From NCBI RefSeq assembly GCF_910592395.1, contig NC_088312.1, forward strand, positions 21,275,292 to 21,339,291: a stretch of 64,000 bases of DNA, given 5' to 3'. Below are positions 54,769 to 64,000 of this stretch, one piece after another. The translations under genes were made by a program, and so were the position numbers. Below the pieces are notes generated by a model that ran no database searches, had not been told where the DNA came from, and saw only the letters and a list, made by a program, of their open reading frames with translations. Source of the stretch: Lineus longissimus (lineage: Eukaryota > Nemertea > Pilidiophora > Heteronemertea > Lineidae). Position 1 is the stretch's first letter. Every line of letters starts with the position of its first letter.

Positions 54769-57700
54769 ATGGATCAAAGCAGGCAACGAAAGAATCCAAA
54801 CATATTTGGTCAGCTGCGAAGTTTGACCATTCTGCTCACTAAGGAACCACCCCATCTTCAACAATTGCTTGATAACCCACCTCCGTTTGATGATGATACT
54901 GCCAGATTGGTGTTGAAAGAGACTCAGCGAGATGTCAAGAAATTAGCAGTAAGTCAATGTTTATTGATAAATTGCTTTGGTTCAAATTGTCCAAAATTTT
55001 CCAATGCTTTTTCAGTTTAATTGGAAAATGCATGTATCTTGTTTTGCGTTAAGACTCCTTTTGGAACAAACTGCCCCAAGCCCTTCAAGCAGAGACAAAC
55101 CTTGACAAATTCAATAGACTCTTAAAAACTTTGCTTTTTGAGGAGTCCAGAGGGGCGCTTTGACTTGAGCGTGGTATATAATTTATTACCGTCTGTTTGT
55201 TCAGGGCGAAGCTCGTGGTCACCTCGCTGGGATGCAGGAATCCGCGGCTGATTTCAATAACCTTCTCGATGCCTGTGGAAAACTTGTGGCCAAGAAGAAA
55301 GAGACAATGGAAAGGATTGAGCAACATCTCCAGAAATATGGATACACACCATATCGTGCTGCCAATAGCACTAGTAATAGGAAAGGTAGACTTGCATATT
55401 ACTGTAGACCCCTTTATTTTTGCAAGCCTGATATTTTCACAAGAAGGGCTACAATCGCTGAATCGAAGCGGACAGTACTCTTACCATGTCAAAGAAAAAT
55501 CCGCACCACCTCATCATGCATTAGCAATGAGACACCACTTTTACTGCAAAAACCAGAAGAGTTGCAGCAGAAAAGTTGGATTTACTCAAAAATACCATAT
55601 GGATTCAGTGGCTTTTACATTTGCAGTCTTGATATGTAGCACAGAATGAAATGTTTTAGGCCAGATTACAGAGCAAAGCATTAAAACGTTTAGATTATGT
55701 GACGTAGGCCTGGAGTATTGATTCTTGAAATTCCTCATTGATGGTTTTGTTTTATTTTAGCGGGATCGGATAGTGAGGACAAAGAGAATCAACCTGAACC
55801 AGAAGAATCTGGAGATACACTCAGAAACAGGTCGGTAGGACTAGCTTAGTTGTTCAGTTGTTAACCCTTTGAACCCGACTTCAGCTGAGAGAAAATTTAT
55901 ATATTATGTCCAAGTTGACGCTTAGATCTCAACTCAATAGTATTTTCTAATTTCGAAAAAGTCCTTGAAACTAAATTTGTTATATGAAAATATTTTAAAG
56001 CTTATCTTCTAAACTTTCAGCCCATCTACCGCCAATGATAGGTTGGATAAAATGCCATCTCTGGCCGAGTTTGGCATCAGTCAGTCAACGCTCGCCTTTC
56101 TGAATAAACGCGGCTCAAGGGATGAAATCGACAGCCGGACACAAGTTTTCAAACATCCGATCATACCAGGGAAGAAAATGGGCAAATCTGATGATCTGGT
56201 GACGCCTTTTGATCAGGAATCAGGTGTCCTTGTTACTCCAGGTATAGGTCTCCGCATGTGTGAGTCACCCTTCTGCATGACAGGTATGGCTTTTGGTTTC
56301 AATTCTTCTTTGGCTGACTTGCTCGCATACATACTGATAGATTACAGTGGAACCTTCCTCAACAGACACATCTCTATTAGGGTGCTATTTTGGGCTGTCT
56401 ACTCTTACACCTTTGGGGGAAATTTTACACATCCTCTGGCCTGTTTCCACTTTTTGGGACCATGTTCCACTTTACAGTTAGGAGAAATGTTTTCTGTGGC
56501 TGATGGCTGTTAACCATATCATATCAATGAACAACTCTTTGCTTAACATATTTTGATTTCCTTTTGATATGAGTGAAAAACTGGGTGGCTGGAATCAGTG
56601 ACGAAACCAATATCATTTTCTGAGATGAGATTGGTTTTGCCTTGGCCGTTTCATCTCAGTTTCCTGGTATAAAAAGGTACCTCCTAATCAGCCTTGAAAA
56701 GGTACATGAATGACCGCACCACCTAGCCGATTCGTTGGACCAATACAGCATTTTGATCATCATAAAAAGTTTGGAATGAATCTCTGTTTTAGGTGCAGAT
56801 CAGTTTGCCAGCCCAGCACCACCCGTCTTCACCACACCTCGCTTGAAAGAAATGTTCAATTCGAACAAGAAGCGGCATCCATCAATGGATGAGACGTTCG
56901 TTGTCAAATCTTCGCCACACCTTACCAACCCTGAGTTGCCAAACTTTTTGACCCCAAGCCTTCAGCGGTATAGCCGAAAACAAAATCAGGAGTCATGTGT
57001 CCCGAAGATGGAGTGTCTTGGACTGTCTCCGGGAGCTCCTCAGATGAGTTCAAGTCGTGATGGACTGGCCGTACCAGAATCGCCGAAGATTTTTGCTTGC
57101 AGATCTGGTGCTGGGGTGAGTGTGTTTTTACTTTCTTTTTTTGTAGGTAAAGTGGTAGCAACGAAAGCCATGGTCCCTTATACCTGAGTGGCTATGCCTG
57201 GCAAGTAAAAGATCCCACATAGATGGACAGTAGCATATAGTGGACTCCATACCTCTGACAAAAATCCAATAGGGTTACGATGCGGGTAAGATGATGATGA
57301 TGATAACAGCTGCGAATATTTCTGACTTTACAGTATTGTCTTATTACAGGTTTCTACTCAGGTAAGCTCAACCCGCTACCAGGAATCTGCAAGCTTGCAA
57401 AGACCTCAGGACCAGAGCCACTACTCATCACAAGTGATGGACAACTTGGTTAACCCTGATACTCCAGAAATGACGTGCAATTTTAGATTTAGAAATGTAA
57501 GATTAAAGCCTCACATCCTAGATAATCACTTTTGTGGTTTGCCTGTAAAAGGCAGAGCACAGGCATTGACAAACCGTGCCGTAGCTAAGCAAGTTAAAGA
57601 TAGCTTTGAAAACACCAGATGTCACTACTTGCCGCGAACCTAATCTTGGCAAACCCTACACAAGACCTGACACGTAACAACTACCGTACATGCAAGCTAT

Positions 57701-59417
57701 GCTTATGTACAGTGTGACGCCTGGTGAACGAGCGAGATTGTATGGATTAGTGATAAGTGCTGTGCGCAGAGCATGAAGCCATGTATTGCAATGCTGAAAT
57801 TGCCTCGCACATGATTAAATAGTATCGATGGTTGTAATATACATTTCAGTTCACTGATTGGCAATAGGTGGTTCCAACACGCCTTATAACAAAAATAATG
57901 ATGTTTTGTCAAACTTTCAGATGAATCTTAGTGAAAAACCTCCAGTTCCAGCACCAACACAGAACACTTCCCCTGAGCATCTAACATCAGCGATACCCGA
58001 CTCTCAGGCAGCACCTGTAACACCTGCTGCATTTAATGTCAACCCAACACCTCCAGAGTCAATGAAAAAGTATAACAATAATGACGTGGTCATGCCAACG
58101 CCGCCAAGATTTTACACCGAGACTGCTCGCAGGATGTTCTGCGATGCAGAATTGGATAATATCCCTACACCCGAAGTTGTCATGCCAGACCCGAGGGCTG
58201 AGGTTGCAGTGCCAAGCCCAAAGTTGCCGCGTCAGCAAGGAACGAGCGGTTTACATGAAATTAACGAGGTGGCAGCCCCTTGTCATGTTGAGCAGAAAGA
58301 TTGCGATGTTGGTCAGTTGAACCTTGGACCAGGAGGGAGAAAGCGAGTTCTTCCAAAAAGGTCAGTGGTACATGTATTTGAACTTTTCTATCTCTAAAAG
58401 CCCTGTCTGTCCATGCGTGATATTTCTTTGCTCTTAGTTGACCTTTACTCTCAGATATGTGGATATATGCAAAATTTGTTAACCAATCGATGACATATTT
58501 GAGTCAGTGACTGAAATCCGCAACAATATATGGCATTGTTCAAAAGTTGAATTGAAAACAATTCCTTCATTCTCACTGCAATACTCCTTGGTATCCACAT
58601 AAATCTTTCTGGTTTAGATCCAGTTCTCGTGCCAATTATTTTCATTGTGGACTTTTGCAGGATTGCATTCATCACACAAGATGAGTACGACCAGCAGCCG
58701 GACTATCTGCAGAACACAGTCAGCTTAGAAACCATCAATAAATGTATCCACAAAGTCAATACGTTCATACGAGATAAATCAGAAGGTAAGGATATGCTGT
58801 GGAACCTCCTTCAGCAGACGCCTCTGTTAGCAGGACATCTTCTCTTTGAGGACACGGGTTTTGGTCCCAGACTGGGTATTTCTTTTCAATTTGACCTCTG
58901 TAGCCGGGACACCTCTCTATCAGGGACAGCATCTGTCAGTCCCAAGGGTGTCCTTTATAAAGAGGTTCTAACTGTACTCTCAAAATAGAGTGGGTTTATT
59001 AGAGTGTCACCCCAATAAAAGGGCCTGCCAGAGTTGGCTTATTAGATGCTTGCAACTCCAACTATTTTAGGCCAAAGTTACATAGACCTCATTCGTTCAT
59101 TAACCACGAGTCACTTTCCGGGTTTTTCTTTCATTCCTCGGTGAATGCACGCCACAAGGCCGTGCTTTTACAGGGGAACGAAAGCAAAAGGGGAAAATGA
59201 GTCCTGGGAAATGAACGAATGAGGTCTATGTAACTTCGGCCTAAGTCTCTAACTGTACTTTGTCTCTTTTTCAGCTGGTTGTGGCGAAGACATCTTGTCT
59301 GCCGAGCTACAAAATGAGCTTGGATTTGGAAATCATGCGAAGAAACTCATACTGCTACTGCTGCAAGTGAAACGAATATCACAACAGAAAGTGGGTGTGT
59401 ATGCAATCGTGGACTAG
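54769..59417 (+). CDS. SKA3: Spindle and kinetochore-associated complex subunit 3
   Basis: Exons: 54769-54948, 55205-55385, 55761-55830, 56021-56283, 56793-57115, 57350-57496, 57921-58360, 58661-58785, 59275-59417. Phases close throughout, giving about 623 aa (human 412). The N-terminal ~115 residues form the Ska-core helices, with FGQLRSLTILL near the start and HLQKYGYTPYR at the end, as in known SKA3. PSLAEFGISQSTLAFL matches the conserved 'FGIS' block. The middle is long, disordered and rich in TP/SP sites (NPDTPEM, MPTPPRF, IPTPEVV), candidate CDK1 sites, which in vertebrate SKA3 mediate Ndc80 binding. The C-terminal part (ITQDEYDQQPDYLQNTVSLE) is a conserved small domain. Ska (SKA1-SKA2-SKA3) couples kinetochores to microtubules in mitosis. 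The extra length lies in the disordered region. Confidence 0.88.
56345..56393. mobile_element. pogo/Tigger-like MITE, 5' fragment
   Basis: Only the left end is recognisable (CAGTGGAACCTTCCTC ... tctctattaggg). In the SKA3 intron after 56,283. Confidence 0.45.
58796..58974. mobile_element. pogo/Tigger-like MITE in SKA3 intron 8
   Basis: Left end CTGTGGAACCTCC, right end AGAGGTTCTAACTG, full interior. It starts 10 bp after the exon 8 donor. Confidence 0.65.
59069..59242. mobile_element. Inverted-repeat MITE family B, copy 2
   Basis: Same ends and interior as 31725-31909. It ends 32 bp before the SKA3 exon 9 acceptor. Confidence 0.75.
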
Positions 59418-60060
59418 AGCGTCCAACAAACGATATTTTGAGCTGCAATCGGCAGCAAGGATTTTCCTGTAATCATCAAGAACGGAAAATGATGTGCTAT
59501 TCTGGAGGAGGAACTATTGTTCGACCTAGATACTGAAAGTGAACTTCATGTCTTATCACCCTGGCAAATTGATTCCCCAATTTACCATGAACCGGGAAAG
59601 GGATTTCTGCTGTGTGTTGTGTAACCTCTTCATTTGCAGTGTTTGACTCCAGAGAATTATTTTCAATGAGTAAACTTCTAATGTCATATCATTTTACTCT
59701 ACTGTACTTGCAATAGGAATTGTGCTTCAAGCTTATGAACTTTGGACTTGTCAGAACGATAGTTGCAGATAGACAATATAGATTTTTTGGAAGAAAAGCT
59801 GACCTGGAACAAATTGGGTGAATGAGATTAATTGCATTTGTATTTCCTTATTTGGAAGCATAATTCATATGGAGTGCTTGGTTCAATGTGTATAGTGTTC
59901 GTTACTATCAATGTGCTTACAAAGGAAAAAATTTGGAAAAATTATATACTAAAAAACTAACACTGAATCATTTCATTTTCACCTTAATATGAAATGGATG
60001 GGTCGTGGGAGTTATTGGCAGGTGAATGTAAAGTGAAGAGTTTCTGTCAGGCAGCCACAA
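59418..60060. other. SKA3 3' UTR and flank
   Basis: AT-rich sequence without a recognisable gene. No canonical AATAAA was seen close to the stop codon. Confidence 0.4.
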
Positions 60061-60069
60061 ATTGTTAAA

Positions 60070-62735
60070 GTCGGGACTAGTTCTCCTGTTACACCAGCCA
60101 CAAGTTGTGAAAGGCAGGGGACTAGTTCTCTTGTTACACCAGGCACAGGCTTTGAAAGACAGGGGACTATTCCTCCTGCTCCACCAACCACAAGCTGTGA
60201 AAGATAGGGGACTATTCCTCCTGCTACACCAGCCACAAGTTGTGAAAGGCAGGGGGACTATTCCTTCTGTTACACCAGCCACAAGTTGTGAAAGGCAGGG
60301 GACTATTCCTCCTGTTACACTAGCCACAAGTTGTGAAAGGCAGGGACTAATGCTCCTGTTACACCAGCCACAGCTTGTGAATGGCAGGGGACTAGTTCTC
60401 TTGTTACACCAGGCACAGGCTTTGAAAGACAGGGGACTATTACTCCTGTTACACCAGCCACAAGCTGTGAAAGACTGGGGACTATTCCTCCTGTTACACC
60501 GTCACAAGTTGTGAAAGACAGGAGACAAGTCCTCTATCTGCACAAGCCATACGCTGTGATGGACAGGGGGCAAGTCCCCTTGCTACACCTGACACAAATT
60601 GTGAAAGACAGGAGACAAGTCCTCCTGCTACACCAGCCACACGATGTGAAAGATGGGGAACTAGTCCTCCTGCTACACCAGCCACAAGTTGTGAAAGACA
60701 GGGGACTATTCCTCCTGTTACACCAGCCACAAGTTGTGAAAGGCAGGGGACTAGTTCTCTTGTTACACCAGCCACAAATTGTGAAAGACAGGGGACTATT
60801 ACTCCTGCTACACCAGCCACAAGTTGTGAAAGACGGGACTATTCTTCCTGCTACACCAGCCACAAGTTGTGAAAGACAGGGGACTATTCCTCCTGCTACA
60901 CCAGCCACAAGTTGTGAAAGACAGGGGACTATTCCTCCTGTTACACCAGCCACAAGTTGTGAAAGGCAGGGGACAAGTTCTCTTGTTACACCAGCCACAA
61001 GTTGTGAAAGACAGGGGATTGTTCCTCCTGCTACAAAAGCCACAAGATATGAAAGCCAGAGGACTAGTCCTCCTGCTACACCAGCCATAAGTTTTGAGAG
61101 ACAGGGGACTATTTCTCCTGCTACACCAGACACAAGCTGTGAAAGACAGGAGAGAAGTCCTCCAACTACACCAGCCACACGTTGTGATGGACAGGGGGCT
61201 AGTCCTCCTGCTACACCAGCCACAAGCTGAGAAAGACAGGGGACTATTCCTCCTGCTACCCCAGCCACAAGATGTGGAAGACAGGGGACTAGTCCTCCTG
61301 CTACACCAGCCACAAGCTGAGAAAGACAGGGGACTATTCCTCCTGCTACACAAGCCACAAGTTGTGAAAGCCAGAGGACTATGCCTCGTGCTACACCAGC
61401 CACATGTTGTGAAAGGCAGAGGACTAGTTACCTTGTTACACGAACCACAAGGACGATTCCTCCTGTTACACCAGCCACAAGTTGTGCAAGGCAGAGGACT
61501 AGTTCTCTTGTTACACCAACCACAAGTTTGGAAAGGCAGGGGGCCAGTTCTCTTGTTACACCAACTACAAGTTGTGAAAGGCACGGGACTAGACCTCCTG
61601 CTACACCAGTCACAAGTTGTGAAAGACAGGGGACTGTTCCTCCTGCTACAAAAGCCACAAGATGTGAAAGACAGGGGACTATTCCTCCTGTTACACCAGC
61701 CACAAGTTGTGAAAGGCAGGGGACTATTCCTCCTGTTACACCAGCCACAAGTTGTGAAAGGCAGGGGACTATTCCTCCTGTTACACCAGCCACAAGTTGT
61801 GAAAGGCAGGGACTATTCCTCCTGTTACACCAGCCACAGGTTGTGAAAGGCAGGGGACTAGTTCTCTTGTTACACCAGCCACATGCTTTGAAAGGCAGGC
61901 GACTATTACTCCTGCTACACCAACCACAAGCTGTGAAAGACTGGGGACTATTCCTCCTGCTACACCGTCAAAAGTTGTGAAAGACAGGAGACAAGTCCTC
62001 TATCTGCACAAGCCATACGTTGTGATGGACAGGGGGCAAGTCCCCTTGCTACACCTGACACAAATTGTGAAAGACAGGAGACAAGTCCTCCATCTACACC
62101 AGCCACAAGTTGTGATGGACAGGGTGCTCGTCCTCCTGCTACACCAGCCACAAGATGTGAAAGATGGGGAACTAGTCCTTCTGCTACACCGGCCACAAGT
62201 TGTGAAAGGCAGGGGACTAGTTCTCTTGTTACACCAGCCACAAGTTGTGAAAGACAGGGGACTCGTTCTCTTGTTACATCAGCCACAAGTTGTGAAAGAC
62301 AGGGGACTGTTCCTCCTGTTACAAAAGCCACAAGATATGAAAGCCAGAGGACTAGTCCTCCTGCTACACCAGCCACAAGTTTCATTAGACATCGGACTGT
62401 TTCTCCTGCTACAAAAGCCATAAGATGTGAAAGCCAGAGGACTTGTCCTCCTGCTACACCAGCCACAAGTTTCGAAAGACATCGGACTGTTTCTCCTGCT
62501 ACAAAAACCATAAGATGTGAAAGCCAGAGGACTAGTCCTCCTGCTACACCAGCCACAAGTTTTGAAAGACAGGGGTCTATTTCTCCTGCTACACCAGACA
62601 CAAGTTGTGAAAGACAGGAGAGAAGTCCTCCAACTACACCAGCCACACGTTGTGATGGACAGGGGGCTAGTCCTCCTGCTACACCAGCCACACGTTGTGA
62701 AAGACGAAGGATTATACCTAGGACTATACTTCTTG
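60070..62735. repeat. Minisatellite array, 45-bp unit
   Basis: The unit reads 'acaccagccacaagttgtga' 'aaggcaggggactattcctc' 'ctgtt', 45 bp. About 59 units' worth of sequence. Because 45 is divisible by three, long frames run on both strands (PATSCERQGTIPPVT on plus, GWCNRRNSPLSFTTC on minus). Single-base indels between units (for example near 60250, 60345, 60830 and 61810) shift the frame repeatedly, so I judge it non-coding. A block near 60469-60660 recurs near 61935-62120, showing a higher-order duplication of about 1.47 kb. Confidence 0.9.
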
Positions 62736-64000
62736 TGTCACCAGCTGCAAGTTGTGAGACCGTTTGCTCCTCGTGCTACCCCAGCTGCCAATAATGAAAG
62801 ATATGGACACCTTCTACGAGTTGTTGAAGACGGGAGTAAAACCTGTAGAAAGTTGCCTCCTGTGGTGAGATCGTACACCCCTTCTGTCTCCAGTGGGCGA
62901 CCCATACTTGCTATCCTGGGTCTCGTGTCTTTCACAACCAGTGGCTGGTGTAGCAGGAGGAATAGTCCCAGTTTTTTCACAAATTGCGGCAGTTTCAGGA
63001 GGAATAGTCCGTTGTCTTTCACAACCAGTGGCTTAGAGTATGATGCTTCTGAATGGTGTACAATCTCTCCATAGGGTGTACGATGCTGCTTCACCAGTCT
63101 CTACATGATGTCCAAGAGAGTGCCATGTTTCTGCAGGGTGTACAGTCTCAGTTTAAGGTGTACCGTGTCTCCTAGATGGCAATTTACAAGGTGTACCATG
63201 TCCTGACAGGTTGTGCTATGTCTCTATGGGATGTATAGTCTCTCTTTAGGGTGTACCTTGCTGCTTCACCAGTCGTATCTTATGAAGGACAGGGGACTAG
63301 TCCTCCTGCCACATCAGCTGCAGTGGAAGACCGGCGACTATTCCACTATCTCCGTTACTAGCCGCAAGGACGAGGGATTATACTTACTGCATGCTACACC
63401 ACCCAGAGATTGTGAAAGACGTTGCGAGAGACAGAGGACCGTGTTGTTACGACAGGGTACCAAGTTGCGAAAGACAGGAGACTATTCCTTCTGCTTCACC
63501 AACCGTGATGTATGGAAGACATGGAACTGCTCCTCCTGAAACAACATCCATAGGTTGTTAAAGACAGGGGAGATAACCCTGTAGAGACGTGCGTCCCCCA
63601 TGACAGCTGCTGGTGCAGCTTATTAGTTCCCAGTGGGCAACCCATTCTTGCTATCCTGAGTACCCTGTCTTTCACAACCCTTGGCTAGTGTAACATGAGG
63701 AATAGTCTTATTATTTCATAACTTGCGGCTGTTGCAGGAGGATTACTCCCTGGTCTTTCACAACCAGTGGTTGGTGAGCAGTCTCTATTGGATGTCCCAT
63801 TTCTCTACATAAGAGTACCATGCTTTGCATGGTGTACAATCTCTCCATAGGCTGGAGTTTTGAGCTGGAGTTTTGAATGACAGGAGACTAGTCCTCCTGC
63901 TTCACTAGCTGCAAGCTAAAGACCAGCGACTATACCTCTGTCTTCACCAGCCGCAAGCTGTGAAAGACGGATGATTATATATCTCCTGCTACACCAGCGA
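62736..64000. repeat. Degenerate minisatellite flank with inverted units
   Basis: Scattered diverged 45-bp units continue to the right edge. At about 62925-63040 and 63655-63770 they are in the opposite orientation (tctttcacaaccagtggctg). Between them lie loose repeats of 'gggtgtac..tgtctc'. No gene is supported. Confidence 0.6.

Noticed and set aside
57350-57361. 12-bp microexon in SKA3 (an internal CAG|gtaagc follows)
   Set aside because: The frame continues through the internal GT to a better donor at 57496 with correct phase, so one 147-bp exon is simpler; alternative use remains possible.
60511-61846. Long overlapping ORFs on both strands (up to 289 codons)
   Set aside because: They are by-products of the 45-bp minisatellite period; indels between units shift the frame and no splice or start context supports coding.

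Overview
This is nuclear DNA from an animal. Genes are split by GT-AG introns, most coding exons are 60-250 bp, and the introns are full of short inverted-repeat elements (MITEs) and minisatellites. SYCP1 and SKA3 orthologues, the MITE load and the tandem '(GAC)n ... aggtgagctaaaaa' repeat type suggest a marine invertebrate. I favour a lophotrochozoan (mollusc, brachiopod or annelid), but the sequence does not settle this.

Layout. (1) 1-5.8 kb: five exons of an ankyrin-repeat gene on the minus strand, one 33-residue repeat per 99-bp exon, running off the left edge. Upstream of them lie MITEs, a tRNA-like relic and a possible plus-strand first exon. (2) 6.2-34.7 kb, minus strand: one very unusual transcription-factor locus. 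Two common exons (34,694-32,925 and 32,654-32,175; about 750 aa) encode an acidic region, a coiled coil and a Ser-rich tail with a SUMO-interacting motif. They are followed by 28 successive C2H2 zinc-finger exons. Each opens directly at a phase-0 splice acceptor and ends in its own stop codon. This looks like a single gene that makes about 28 DNA-binding variants by choosing its last exon. The layout resembles insect lola but has a coiled coil where lola has a BTB domain. (3) 36.9-41.0 kb, plus strand: a shorter head-to-head paralogue with the same phase-0 design. Its two alternative last exons carry a piggyBac-transposase-type zinc ribbon and a three-finger C2H2 module. (4) 42.8-53.0 kb, plus strand: SYCP1, the transverse-filament protein of the synaptonemal complex, rebuilt as 27 coding exons (about 1110 aa). 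(5) 54.8-59.4 kb, plus strand: SKA3, a subunit of the kinetochore-microtubule Ska complex, 9 exons (about 623 aa). (6) 60.1-64.0 kb: a 45-bp minisatellite array with a higher-order duplication and inverted units near its right end.

The two coiled-coil genes share an N-terminal motif (TWTELT.LL..YQAxL) and a 2.3-kb intergenic region containing three CRE-like sites. They probably arose by inverted duplication and may dimerise with each other; that is inference. Exon coordinates were assigned by eye from GT/AG signals and reading-frame continuity. The phase chains close exactly for SYCP1 (apart from one weak donor), SKA3 and both zinc-finger loci.
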